DNA from: a bacterium | GTDB taxonomy: Bacteria; Caldisericota; Caldisericia; B22-G15 | DNA: 20,483 bases | NCBI GenBank assembly: GCA_012517755.1 | Contig: JAAYUH010000057.1 | Coordinates: forward strand, 1-20,483 | Reading direction: 5' to 3' | Part shown: positions 1 through 7,985 of the stretch, in pieces | Numbering within the stretch: the first letter of the stretch is position 1 | How the letters are laid out: the number at the start of each line of letters is the position of its first letter | Notes under the pieces: model-generated | The model's input: the letters and a program-made list of their open reading frames with translations, nothing else | Database searches by the model: none | Told to the model about the DNA's origin: nothing | Program-made: the position numbers and the translations under genes

Positions 1-171
1 TACATCATTTAATAATTTAAATAATTCGTCTTCTTCTGCCCACAATATTGTTGCAAAGGAGTTAATTTCATATTTAATGTCTCTTTTTTCTAATTCCTCC
101 CAAAAAATATTAAGTTTATCAGTTAATGTTTTTTCTCTCAAAGGATAGATACTGATTTGAGCGCCGACCAT
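1..171 (-). CDS. YkoF-like thiamine/HMP-binding protein (C-terminus cut off)
   Basis: Only the first 57 codons lie in the window; the gene runs off the left edge. The start is fixed by a near-perfect ribosome binding site (AAAGGAGGTG, about 176-186) a few bases upstream of the ATG at 171. The translation opens MVGAQISIYPLRE and continues with alternating hydrophobic strand residues and a 'KYEINSFATILWAEEDEL' segment. This resembles the first ferredoxin-like fold of the YkoF/MTH1187 family, small cytoplasmic proteins that bind thiamine or its hydroxymethylpyrimidine moiety. It is the last gene visible in the long minus-strand operon, 52 nt after the methyltransferase. The family call rests on the N-terminal motif only, and whether it has one or two domains cannot be seen. 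Confidence 0.6.
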   Translation of the reverse strand, partial: MVGAQISIYPLREKTLTDKLNIFWEELEKRDIKYEINSFATILWAEEDELFKLLNDV

Positions 172-206
172 AACTCACCTCCTTTCTGTATAAAACTATG
201 TTATTT

Positions 207-221
207 TGGTGTCAGACACCA
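207..221. repeat. Short palindrome TGGTGTC-A-GACACCA between two operon genes
   Basis: Perfect inverted repeat with 7-nt arms around a single A. As RNA it would form a 5-bp stem with a 5-nt loop. It lies in the 52-nt gap between the methyltransferase stop and the YkoF-like gene. Part of it (CTGACACCAAAA, read on the opposite strand) recurs at 13351-13362, just downstream of the amidase gene. Short GGTGTC...GACACC palindromes are dispersed in many low-GC genomes, so this is probably a member of a repeat family. A binding site is the alternative. Confidence 0.6.
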
Positions 222-223
222 TA

Positions 224-898
224 TTAACATTTTTTGGATAATATGAAAGAAAGGGCACCAGAAAAAGGAAAAAAAAATTTAATAATATTTTCCCAGAAAG
301 ATGGAAAAATTGGGTTATATGGAGGAATAAATGTACAAGTCCCAGATTTTAAAATTTCCCAGTTTTCATCAAAAAGTTTTTTTAAATTATTAGTAGAATA
401 GAATTTTCCCTTTTTAAAAACATAATTTTTTATGAACAAACCTTTTATTCTTCTTACAACTGCCCAAAGTGACAAAGAGTTTAACGTTATTAAAAGGAAT
501 TCTCCATCTTTTTTTAATATTCTATTGACCTCTTTGATTAAATCTTCAGGTCTTTTTAAAAATTCTATAGAGGTCATAGAAAAAGCAAAATCAAAAGTTT
601 CATTTATAAATGGAAGGGGATTTTTTAAATCATGCTTTATCACTTCAAAACCCCTATCTTTTGCAATCTTTAACATCTCATCAGAAATGTCAATTCCAAT
701 CACTCTATATCCCTTTTCTATCAATATTTTTGAAAATAGACCTGTTCCAATCCCCAAATCAATTGCTAACTTTTCTTCTCCATTTTTTACTAATTTTTCA
801 ATACAACTCTTTTCACTATTAAAAACTTTCTTACCTAAAGAAGTTTCAAACCAACTATCATACTTATTTGCAAGATTATTGAAAATCTCTTTTTCCAT
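224..898 (-). CDS. Class I SAM-dependent methyltransferase (UbiE-like)
   Basis: 224 aa. Motif I, DLGIGTGLF, is at residues 47-55 and forms the SAM-binding glycine loop. An acidic residue ends strand 2 at D70 (VIGID), and FDFAFSMTSIEF at 102-113 corresponds to the motif IV/post-IV region of methyltransf_11 proteins. The N-terminal NKYDSWFET is the YDxWFE signature of a common small-molecule methyltransferase group. The C-terminus is unusually hydrophobic and aromatic (FWENIIKFFFPFSGALSFIL), which might form a membrane-touching or substrate-pocket helix. The substrate is unknown. It lies 40 nt downstream of the thiolase in the same direction, so it is probably cotranscribed. No convincing ribosome binding site precedes the ATG, unlike its neighbours, so expression may be lower or depend on upstream translation. 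Confidence 0.8.
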   Translation of the reverse strand: MEKEIFNNLANKYDSWFETSLGKKVFNSEKSCIEKLVKNGEEKLAIDLGIGTGLFSKILIEKGYRVIGIDISDEMLKIAKDRGFEVIKHDLKNPLPFINETFDFAFSMTSIEFLKRPEDLIKEVNRILKKDGEFLLITLNSLSLWAVVRRIKGLFIKNYVFKKGKFYSTNNLKKLFDENWEILKSGTCTFIPPYNPIFPSFWENIIKFFFPFSGALSFILSKKC

Positions 899-938
899 TT
901 TTTATAAATTTTCTAAAATTAATTCTATAATTTTCTTT

Positions 939-2111
939 TTATAAATTTTCAACGATTAAGGCTATACCTTGCCCTCCACCAATGCATAATGCAATAATTC
1001 CATATTTTCCTTTTCTTCTTTTCAACTCATAAAGAATTTTTACTGTTAGAATTGCTCCTGTTGCTCCAATTGGATGACCTAAAGCAATAGCACCTCCATT
1101 AACATTTAATTTTTCATCAGGAATTTTGAGTTGTTTCTGTACTGCAATAGCAATCGCTGCAAAAGCTTCGTTTATTTCAAAAAGATCAATGTCATCAATT
1201 TTTAAATTTGCTCTCTTCAAACTTTTTTCAATTGCATAGATAGGTGCAATTCCAAAATAGTTTGGATCAACTGCTGAGATTCCAAAAGAGACTACTTTAG
1301 CCATAGGTGGAATGTTGAACTTTTTTAGAATTTCTTCATTCGAAATAATCATACATCCTACTCCACTATTGAGACCAGGAGAGTTTCCTGCAGTTATGGT
1401 TCCATCTTTTTTAAATGCTGGCTTTAATTTTGATAATTTTTCTATAGTTGTATCACTTCTTACTGATTCATCAAAATCAAAATTTTTATCATCAGAAATA
1501 GGTATTGGAACAATTTGTTCTTTAAAAACTCCTTCACTTAAAGCTTTTGATGCTCTCTTTTGACTTAAAAAGGCGAATTCGTCCTGTTCTTCTCTTTTAA
1601 TCCTATATTCAGGAACAAGATATTCATCTGTTATCAAACCAGAATGTTTGTTTGTAAAAGCATCGTTTAAACCATCAAAAATCATTGAATCGTAAAGAAT
1701 TCCATCTCCCATTTTATAACCCCATCTACCTTTTGTAACTAAATATGGTGCCATATCCATATTTTCCATTCCGCCTGCTAATACAACTTTTGAATAGCCA
1801 CTTTCTATCTCCATAATTCCAGAAATTATTGCCTGTAAACCCGATCCGCAAACTCTATTAACAGTCATTGCTGGAACATTATTTGATATTCCACCAAAAA
1901 TAGCTGCTTGTCTTGCTGGATTCATCTTTTCGCCTGCAAGAACAACATTCCCTATTATCACATCATCAAATATTTCTGGATCGATATCTGTTTTTTTAAT
2001 TATCTCTTTTATTACATATCCAGCAAGATTTGGTGCTGGAATATCTTTTAAACTTCCTCCATATTTTCCAATTGCTGTTCTAAGAGGAGAACTTATGAAA
2101 ACTTCTTCCAT
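939..2111 (-). CDS. Acetyl-CoA C-acetyltransferase (thiolase)
   Basis: 390 aa, the usual thiolase II length. It carries the nucleophilic cysteine C88 in VNRVCGSGLQA, the NEAF motif at 314-317, H346 in GGAIALGHPIGATGA and the proton-transfer cysteine C376 in CIGGGQG, so the catalytic machinery is complete. Thiolases of this type interconvert acetoacetyl-CoA plus CoA and two acetyl-CoA, or cleave longer 3-oxoacyl-CoA. The conserved mid-region loop reads AGNSPGLNSGVGCM instead of the common GN(A/S)SGxNDGAAA, a mild divergence that may affect the substrate pocket. AAAGGAGG upstream of the ATG supports the start. It follows the CoA-transferase by 44 nt, and together they would activate a short acid with CoA and cleave it to acetyl-CoA. 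Confidence 0.93.
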   Translation of the reverse strand: MEEVFISSPLRTAIGKYGGSLKDIPAPNLAGYVIKEIIKKTDIDPEIFDDVIIGNVVLAGEKMNPARQAAIFGGISNNVPAMTVNRVCGSGLQAIISGIMEIESGYSKVVLAGGMENMDMAPYLVTKGRWGYKMGDGILYDSMIFDGLNDAFTNKHSGLITDEYLVPEYRIKREEQDEFAFLSQKRASKALSEGVFKEQIVPIPISDDKNFDFDESVRSDTTIEKLSKLKPAFKKDGTITAGNSPGLNSGVGCMIISNEEILKKFNIPPMAKVVSFGISAVDPNYFGIAPIYAIEKSLKRANLKIDDIDLFEINEAFAAIAIAVQKQLKIPDEKLNVNGGAIALGHPIGATGAILTVKILYELKRRKGKYGIIALCIGGGQGIALIVENL

Positions 2112-2155
2112 TTTTAACCTCCTTTATATTGAAAAACTATTTAACAAAAATTATT

Positions 2156-3454
2156 TTATAAAATATTTAACTTCTCTGCTTCAAAAGTCAGATAGTTCCT
2201 GAAATCTGGATGTGCAATATTGATAATTGAAAGTGCTCTTTCTCTTGTACTTTTTCCTTTGAGTTTTGCAACACCAAATTCAGTTACTATTATATCAACA
2301 TCTTGCCTTGGAACTGTTATATTGCTCCCTTCAGGAAAAGCTGGAACTATGGTTGAAATTGTACCATTTTTTGCAGTTGATCTTGAAGCTATTATTCCCA
2401 TACCACCTTTAGACATCTGAGCGCCTCTATGCATATCAAGTTGTCCACCAGTTCCTGTATATTGTTTTGGGCCAAAAGATTCTGAACAAACTTGACCTGT
2501 TATATCTATTGTAAGAGATGTATTGATGCTAACCATTTTGTTGTTTTTTCTTATAATATATGGGTCGTTTACAATTGAACCTCTATGAATTTCAACTGAC
2601 AAATTGTTGTTAATGAAATCGTATAATTTTTGAGTTCCGAGGGCAAAAGCTCCAACTGTCTTGTCCTTCCAGATTGTCTTTTCTCTATTTGTAACAACTC
2701 CCTTTTCAATTAAATCAACCATTCCATCTGTTAACATTTCTGAATGTATTCCTAAATTTTTCTTTTCCATAATAAATTTTGTTATTGCATTTGGAATTCC
2801 ACCTATACCAAGTTGAATAGTAGAACCATCCTCAATTAAATCACTTATATATTCTCCAATTTTCCTTTCAGTTTCTGAAGGTTCTATAGGTGGAAATTCA
2901 ACTAAAGTAGTATTAAATTCAGTTATAAAACTAACATCTTTAATATAAACATTTGTATCACCAAAAGTTTTTGGGAGCTTTTCGTTTACTTCTAAAACTG
3001 AATATTTTGCATTTTCAACCATCTCCTTTTCATAAACAAGACAAAGTGACATCGAGAAAAAACCTTTATCATCCATTGGAGTTGCTGAACCAATATAAAA
3101 ATCAATTTTTTCATTTTTTATTTTTTCTATACCTGCACTGTGTAAATTATTTGGAATATATGATAACCTTCCTTCACTATAAGCTTTTCTTTCAAAATCT
3201 GATAAATACCAACTCTCTGCTATAAAACTCGCATTTTCTCTATTTGAATATTTTAAATATTCATAATCCTTTAAAAGTAAGCAGGTGATAATTTTAACAT
3301 TTTGAACTCTGTCTTTTATTTTGTGGACATTGGACAAAAAACCAAAAGGTTGTGCTGCAGCCATTCCAACAACTATTGTATCTCCGCTTTTTATCTTATC
3401 CAATAGTTCATCGATTGAAACAAATTTTCTTTTATATAATTCAATATTGTTCAT
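2156..3454 (-). CDS. Acetyl-CoA hydrolase/transferase family protein (4-hydroxybutyrate or butyrate:acetate CoA-transferase type)
   Basis: 432 aa, full length for the Cat1/AbfT family of CoA-transferases. The C-terminal signature GTGGQLDMHRGAQMSKGG (334-351) is present. E239 in LGIHSEMLTDG matches the position of the catalytic glutamate that forms the glutamyl-CoA thioester in AbfT-type enzymes. GIGGIPNAI (216-224) precedes it. The reaction moves CoA between acetyl-CoA and a carboxylate (4-hydroxybutyrate, butyrate, propionate and similar); the true acceptor cannot be read from sequence. The start is supported by GGAGG shortly upstream. The gene's start lies inside the TetR gene's end (14-nt overlap), implying translational coupling. 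With the downstream thiolase it forms the catabolic tail of the transporter operon. Confidence 0.88.
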   Translation of the reverse strand: MNNIELYKRKFVSIDELLDKIKSGDTIVVGMAAAQPFGFLSNVHKIKDRVQNVKIITCLLLKDYEYLKYSNRENASFIAESWYLSDFERKAYSEGRLSYIPNNLHSAGIEKIKNEKIDFYIGSATPMDDKGFFSMSLCLVYEKEMVENAKYSVLEVNEKLPKTFGDTNVYIKDVSFITEFNTTLVEFPPIEPSETERKIGEYISDLIEDGSTIQLGIGGIPNAITKFIMEKKNLGIHSEMLTDGMVDLIEKGVVTNREKTIWKDKTVGAFALGTQKLYDFINNNLSVEIHRGSIVNDPYIIRKNNKMVSINTSLTIDITGQVCSESFGPKQYTGTGGQLDMHRGAQMSKGGMGIIASRSTAKNGTISTIVPAFPEGSNITVPRQDVDIIVTEFGVAKLKGKSTRERALSIINIAHPDFRNYLTFEAEKLNIL

Positions 3455-4676
3455 TTTTCCCTCCTACTAAAAATTTATTTAAACCATGCATTATAAAATT
3501 TAAGACAGTAAGAACTGAATTTTTATCAATTTCACCATTTTTTTTAAAGACAAACTCCTTCATACCGATTGTATGTCCAACACCCATTAAGGAGTATGAA
3601 AGAACCTCTGGATTTATATCTATGATTATTCCTTTTTCTATTCCCTCAGTCAATCTTTTTATATATGCACCTGCAAGTCTTTTATAATACCAAACACCAG
3701 TTTCTTTATCAACAAATTCAGATTCTCTAACTATTCTATATCTAAATCCAAAATTTTTGAATAGATAGAAAAAGGCTTGGAAACCAGCATTTTCTATATC
3801 TCTTCTATCAGAATAGTCTTTTATATAAATATTTGTATAATCTCTTAAAGATTTATTTATAAATTTTACAACCTCTTTAAGAATTTCCTTTTTGTTTTCA
3901 AAATATTTATATATTGTTCCAATTCCTACCTTTGACACTCTTGCTATTTCTGAAATATGGGTATTAGAATAACCCTTTTTTCCAAAAAGTTTTTCACTTG
4001 ATTTCAAAATTATCTCTTTAGTTTTTTCACTTTTCTTAGAAAACTCTTTTTTGTCCTGATCCCCATTGAACTCTTTTTCTTTTAATAAGTATGGTTTAAA
4101 ATCACCTCTTTTATCTATGCCATTAAATATGAATTTTAAAATTGATTTTATCTTTTCATCATCAATGTCTTTTTCTTCCCAAAAAAGGTAATTTAGTATT
4201 ATAAAATAGTAAGAACCAATTATCGAATAAGATAATATTTCAACGTTATCATTTGAAATTTTCTCTTTCAATATATCTTCTAATATTTTTGCAATCTTAT
4301 CATAGAACTCTCTTGATAAATCAATATTCACAAATTCAGCTTCTCTAAAAATGTCAAAGATATCTTTGTTTTCTTTTACAAAATCAATATATTCTCTAAT
4401 AAAAATTTCTATTTTCTTCTCTATATCATCATAATTTTTTAAATTATCATTTATTCTCTTTATCAATTTTTCTTCAAAATCTCTAATTATAAAATTATAA
4501 AGGTCTTTTTTATTCTTAAAATATCTATATAGTGTGGAATTTTTTAATCCGACTACATCAGCGATTTTTAAAACTGAACTGTTATTAAAACCATTTTCTT
4601 TAAAAATTTTTATTGCTGCATTTATTATCTTTTTTTTGGTTTCTTCACCTTTTTTTGAGAATGTCTTATTTGACAT
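3441..4676 (-). CDS. Tandem double TetR/AcrR-family transcriptional regulator
   Basis: 411 aa, about twice the normal TetR length, made of two complete TetR units in a row. Unit 1 has its HTH at about 16-60 (AAIKIFKENGF...STLYRYFKNKKDLY) and an all-helical ligand domain to about 190. Unit 2 has its HTH at about 222-266 (SEKLFGKKGY...GTIYKYFENKKEIL) and a ligand domain to the end. The ligand domains also match: REAEFV at 111-116 against RESEFV at 317-322, and YSIIG...FIFNGIDK against YSLMG...FIMHGLNK. This indicates duplication and fusion. The linker is about residues 191-212. The gene overlaps livM upstream by 11 nt and the CoA-transferase gene downstream by 14 nt. It is the likely regulator of the operon, perhaps acting at the palindromes near 12439 and 12486 in response to an acyl-CoA or the imported ligand. 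The start has only a weak, distant Shine-Dalgarno, so coupling to livM is likely. Confidence 0.9.
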   Translation of the reverse strand: MSNKTFSKKGEETKKKIINAAIKIFKENGFNNSSVLKIADVVGLKNSTLYRYFKNKKDLYNFIIRDFEEKLIKRINDNLKNYDDIEKKIEIFIREYIDFVKENKDIFDIFREAEFVNIDLSREFYDKIAKILEDILKEKISNDNVEILSYSIIGSYYFIILNYLFWEEKDIDDEKIKSILKFIFNGIDKRGDFKPYLLKEKEFNGDQDKKEFSKKSEKTKEIILKSSEKLFGKKGYSNTHISEIARVSKVGIGTIYKYFENKKEILKEVVKFINKSLRDYTNIYIKDYSDRRDIENAGFQAFFYLFKNFGFRYRIVRESEFVDKETGVWYYKRLAGAYIKRLTEGIEKGIIIDINPEVLSYSLMGVGHTIGMKEFVFKKNGEIDKNSVLTVLNFIMHGLNKFLVGGKNEQY

Positions 4677-5610
4677 TTACTTTTTTTAAATTCCTTTCAA
4701 TTCTAAAAATTATTTCAGAAAGACCTCTTGGCAGGAAAAGAACAACAAGAATAACTACTATTCCAAAAATCACACTTGATAAAAGTTCAAGCTTACTGCC
4801 TATAATTAATGGTAAGAATATCCAGAATAAAGATGCTAAAATAGGGCCCCATAATGTACCAAGACCACCTATTATTGTAATTGCCAATAAGTTAATGGAA
4901 AGTGGTAAAGCAAAATTACTTGGATGAAGATATGAAATATCATGTGCATAAAGTACACCACTTAATCCTGCAAATACTGATGCAAGAATAAAAGCAAGGA
5001 GTTTTGCATTTGATATATTGACTCCAACAGAAAGGGCACCAACTTCTGAATCTCTCATAGCTATCAAAGATTTACCACTTTTACTTTTTATGAAATTCCT
5101 TGAAATAAAATATGTTAGTAAAAAGAAAAACAAAATCAGATAGAACTTAGAAGAATATGACTCTAATTTAAATCCAAATAAATCAAAAGTAGGTATATTT
5201 CTAAATCCTTGATCTCCACCAGTTATACTCATTCTTCTTAGAACATCTCCTACAACATTTCCTAATGCCATAGTTGCAATTGCAAGATAAAATCCTTTAA
5301 GTCTAAGAGATGGAAAACCTACAATTAAACCAAAAATCGCAGAAACAACAATACTTATTATTAAAGCTATTATAAATGGAAAGTTATAATGTACTACAAA
5401 AATTGCAGATGTATAGCCACCTATTGCCATAAAAGCAGCATGACCAAGAGATATCTGACCTCCTATACCAAGAAGAAGATTTAATCCTTGAGCAGAAATA
5501 CCATAAATCATAACAAGATTTAGATAACCAATTATCGAAGGTGTTTCTCTGAGAATCAAAGGGAGGAAAAGAACTAAAATTAATAAAATATATGGTATAA
5601 ATTTTTTCAT
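4666..5610 (-). CDS. livM: Branched-chain amino acid-type ABC transporter permease LivM
   Basis: 314 aa, a polytopic membrane protein of the BPD_transp_2 (LivM) family. It shows the family's GLNLLLGIGGQISLGHAAFMAIGGY segment near residues 42-66, several further hydrophobic helices, and an LWGPILASLFWIFLPLI helix near the C-terminus. It pairs with LivH to form the membrane channel of a LIV-type importer. The start codon directly follows the livH stop (TAG then ATG), with AAGGAGGG inside the end of livH as ribosome binding site. LIV-type systems import branched-chain amino acids but also urea, amides, aromatic acids and other carboxylates. The neighbouring CoA-transferase and thiolase argue for a carboxylic acid here. 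Confidence 0.93.
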   Translation of the reverse strand: MKKFIPYILLILVLFLPLILRETPSIIGYLNLVMIYGISAQGLNLLLGIGGQISLGHAAFMAIGGYTSAIFVVHYNFPFIIALIISIVVSAIFGLIVGFPSLRLKGFYLAIATMALGNVVGDVLRRMSITGGDQGFRNIPTFDLFGFKLESYSSKFYLILFFFLLTYFISRNFIKSKSGKSLIAMRDSEVGALSVGVNISNAKLLAFILASVFAGLSGVLYAHDISYLHPSNFALPLSINLLAITIIGGLGTLWGPILASLFWIFLPLIIGSKLELLSSVIFGIVVILVVLFLPRGLSEIIFRIERNLKKVNVK

Positions 5611-6477
5611 CTATGCCCTCCTTACCTCTTTTTTTCCAAATATACCCTGAGGTAAGAATAAAAGAACAAGAACAATTAGAATAAGAGAGAAACTATCCTT
5701 AATTTGAGGGATATAAAAAGAGACTAAATTTTCTATCATACCTAATAAAAATCCACCAAGTACACTTCCTATAATTGAATTCATCCCACCAAGAACAGCT
5801 GCCATAAAACCTTTAAGTTGTATAACAACCATAAAATGTGGTTCAAGAGTCTGTCTTCCAGCAACAAGAATTCCTGAAACGCCAGCTATAGCAAATGCTG
5901 TCATCCATATAAATAGATAAATAGAATTAATTGGAATTCCAAGAATCCTTGCACCAAATTCATCTTCAGCAAGACTCCTTGCTGCTATGCCAATTTTTGT
6001 TTTATATAATATTATAAAAAGAACTATCACTATAATAATTGAAACAATAAAAGTAAATAAATCATGTTTATCTATAATAACTCCAAAAATTTGTAATGGA
6101 TCTCCACTAATTGCTTTTGGAAACAAAAGAGGCATAGTGCTAAAAGTGTAACCTACAAATCCTTCAAAAATCATAGTTAAAGCTAATGTTATCATAACCA
6201 TACCAAGATGGGAGGTTTTTCTCGCTCTACTCATTAAATATTTTTCGAATAAAAAACCTAACAAAATTCCTATTAATATAACTATAACAAAAACAACTGG
6301 ATAAGGTATTTGTCTTGCCAACATAAAGAAGGCGAAATATGCAAGAAGCATACCCATATCTCCCTGTGCAAAATTCATAACAAGAGTGGTTGATAAGATC
6401 AATACGATTCCCATACTTGTCAAACTATATATAGCACCAGTAATTAATCCTCTAATTAAAAGATTCAATAAAATCAT
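5611..6477 (-). CDS. livH: Branched-chain amino acid-type ABC transporter permease LivH
   Basis: 288 aa, normal LivH length. It has the family opening LLNLLIRGLITGAIYSLTSMGIVLI, the MNFAQGDMGML segment near residue 34, and the conserved GFMAAVLGGMNSIIGSVLGGFLLGMIENL loop-helix region around 224-252. About eight hydrophobic segments are visible. It is the second permease of the LIV-type importer with LivM. GGGAGG lies just upstream of the ATG, within the end of livF, and the gap to livF is two bases. Nothing is broken or missing. Confidence 0.94.
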   Translation of the reverse strand: MILLNLLIRGLITGAIYSLTSMGIVLILSTTLVMNFAQGDMGMLLAYFAFFMLARQIPYPVVFVIVILIGILLGFLFEKYLMSRARKTSHLGMVMITLALTMIFEGFVGYTFSTMPLLFPKAISGDPLQIFGVIIDKHDLFTFIVSIIIVIVLFIILYKTKIGIAARSLAEDEFGARILGIPINSIYLFIWMTAFAIAGVSGILVAGRQTLEPHFMVVIQLKGFMAAVLGGMNSIIGSVLGGFLLGMIENLVSFYIPQIKDSFSLILIVLVLLFLPQGIFGKKEVRRA

Positions 6478-6479
6478 CT

Positions 6480-7184
6480 CTACCTCCCTAAATATAACTT
6501 CTTAACTTCTTCTTTTTCTATTAAATCTTCGCTTTTCCCAGATAAAACAATTTTTCCGTTGACCAATATGTAAGATCTGTCGGAAATTTGAAGTGCTTTC
6601 TTCGCATTTTGTTCAACAAGAAGAATTGGCAAAGATTCATTTTGATTTAATGTCTTTAAAGTTTCGAAAATTGTTGAAACCAGTTTTGGTGATAAACCAA
6701 GAGATGGCTCATCAAGAAGAAGAAGTTTTGGTTTAGACATTAAACCTCTTCCAATAACAAGCATCTGTTGTTCTCCACCAGATAGACTTCCAGCTTTACT
6801 ATTCAATCTCTCTTTAAGAATAGGAAAAATATTTGTAACATAATCCATCTGTTTTTTAACTTCATTTTCTTTTAAAAAATATCCTCCAAGTATCAAATTC
6901 TCTTTTATTGTAAGATTTGGGAATATATGTCTTCCTTCTGGTATATGTGTTACTCCCATTTTAACAATTTGAGATGGATCCAAATCATTAATCACTTTAT
7001 TGTTGAGTGTTATGACACCTTTTTTTGGTTTCAGAATGCCTGAAATAGTTTTAAGTATAGTGGATTTGCCAGCACCATTTGAACCAAGAATTGAAACTAT
7101 CTCTTTTTCTTTAACCTCAATTGATATGCCATGAATTGCCTCAACAGGTCCATACGAAACATATAGTTCTTCTATTTTTAACAT
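6480..7184 (-). CDS. livF: LIV-type ABC transporter ATP-binding protein LivF
   Basis: 234 aa, the typical LivF length. Walker A is GSNGAGKST (34-42), the Q-loop region lies in the segment leading to IPEGRHIFPNLT (81-92), the signature is LSGGEQQ (134-140), Walker B is LLLLDEP (154-160) with catalytic E159, and VEQNA is the H-loop region, with the LivF-typical N where other ABC proteins have H. The protein ends KKLYLGR, the family's usual terminus. The ATG sits immediately after the TAG that closes the livG reading frame (7185-7187), and GGGGAGG upstream is its ribosome binding site. LivF pairs with LivG as the ATPase of the importer. Confidence 0.94.
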   Translation of the reverse strand: MLKIEELYVSYGPVEAIHGISIEVKEKEIVSILGSNGAGKSTILKTISGILKPKKGVITLNNKVINDLDPSQIVKMGVTHIPEGRHIFPNLTIKENLILGGYFLKENEVKKQMDYVTNIFPILKERLNSKAGSLSGGEQQMLVIGRGLMSKPKLLLLDEPSLGLSPKLVSTIFETLKTLNQNESLPILLVEQNAKKALQISDRSYILVNGKIVLSGKSEDLIEKEEVKKLYLGR

Positions 7185-7250
7185 CTATGCCTCCCCTAAA
7201 TAAGCTTCTATAACATTCTTATCATTAGATATTTCGACTGGTTTTCCTTA
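7185..7250 (-). other. Severed LivG C-terminus after the in-frame TAA
   Basis: The TAA at 7248-7250 is followed in the same frame by GKPVEISNDKNVIEAYLGEA and TAG. The VIEAYLG motif is a strongly conserved LivG/LivF terminus, so these 20 codons belong to livG. No frame shift is needed to join the two pieces. A single-base substitution (for example from GAA, CAA or AAA) would explain it. Confidence 0.85.
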
Positions 7251-7928
7251 GCTGATTTTATTACCAAAACTCATAACAGTTATATAATCAGATATATCCA
7301 TAATTAATTCCATATCATGTTCAACTATTAAAAGTGTTATTCCTCTATCTCTCAATTTCCTTAATATCTCTCTGAAATATATTTTTTCTTCTGTGTTTAA
7401 ACCTGCAGCAGGCTCATCAAGAAGTAGAAATTTTGGATCTGATATTATAGCTCTTCCAAGTTCAACAAGTTTTTGTGTTCCATATGGAAGAAAAGATGGA
7501 TAGTAATATATGTATTGCGTTAAATTTAAAAGGGTTAAAACTTCCTGAATTTTCTCTTTTACATTTTTGTTCTTAAAAACATCGAAACCAAAAATATCTT
7601 TTATAAAATTGCTTTTAAGTTTTCTATATAAACCAAGTTGAATATTTTCAATCACATTCAAGGTTGGAAAAAGACTCAAATTTTGATATGTTCTTGATAA
7701 GCCAATATTCACCAAATTGTGAGTTGGAATTTTTTTTAAATTATAATCTAAAAAAAATATGTTTCCTTTGTAATTAACAAAATTATAAATTGCATTAAAC
7801 ACAGTGGTTTTACCAGCTCCATTAGGTCCTATTAGAGCATGTATTTCTCCTTCTTTTACCTCCATATTAAAATTGTTAACTGCTATTAAATTTCCGAACT
7901 CTACTGTTAAGTTTTCTATCTTAAGCAA
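7248..7928 (-). CDS. livG: LIV-type ABC transporter ATP-binding protein LivG, truncated by in-frame TAA
   Basis: Walker A is GPNGAGKTT (34-42), the signature LPYGTQK (147-153) and Walker B FLLLDEPA (167-174), followed by the H-loop VEHDM. The proposed start is TTG at 7928, giving MLKIENLTVEF. It parallels the start of LivF (MLKIEELYVSY) and stands 8 nt after GGGG of AAAGGGGTGAT; GTG at 7937 is possible but sits inside that ribosome binding site. Translation stops after GNKIS at TAA 7248-7250. Beyond the TAA the same frame stays open for 20 more codons, reading GKPVEI...NVIEAYLGEA, and ends at TAG 7185-7187 against livF. That is the conserved C-terminus of LivG, so the full gene would have 247 codons. 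The product lacks the last about 21 residues unless the stop is read through or is a sequencing error. Confidence 0.88.
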   Translation of the reverse strand: MLKIENLTVEFGNLIAVNNFNMEVKEGEIHALIGPNGAGKTTVFNAIYNFVNYKGNIFFLDYNLKKIPTHNLVNIGLSRTYQNLSLFPTLNVIENIQLGLYRKLKSNFIKDIFGFDVFKNKNVKEKIQEVLTLLNLTQYIYYYPSFLPYGTQKLVELGRAIISDPKFLLLDEPAAGLNTEEKIYFREILRKLRDRGITLLIVEHDMELIMDISDYITVMSFGNKIS

Positions 7929-7952
7929 AAATATCACCCCTTTCGAATTAAA

Positions 7953-7976
7953 AAGGGAGGGAAAATTCCCTCCCTT
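7953..7976 (-). terminator. GC-rich hairpin with T-run between livK and livG (partial terminator/attenuator)
   Basis: Read on the minus strand, AAGGGAGGGAA pairs perfectly with TTCCCTCCCTT around a two-base centre (in practice about 10 bp with a 4-nt TTTT loop). A run of five T then follows. It starts 9 nt after the livK stop and ends about 24 nt before the livG start. The stem is far more G/C-rich than its surroundings. In binding-protein operons such hairpins typically let the solute-binding protein be made in excess over the ATPases and permeases, by partial termination or by protecting the 3' end of the upstream mRNA. Confidence 0.82.
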
Positions 7977-7985
7977 AAACTTTTT

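Noticed and set aside
432..944. Plus-strand 170-codon open frame opposite the methyltransferase
   Set aside because: No RBS, low-complexity Ser/Phe/Ile composition, and it is the antisense of a gene with clear motifs.
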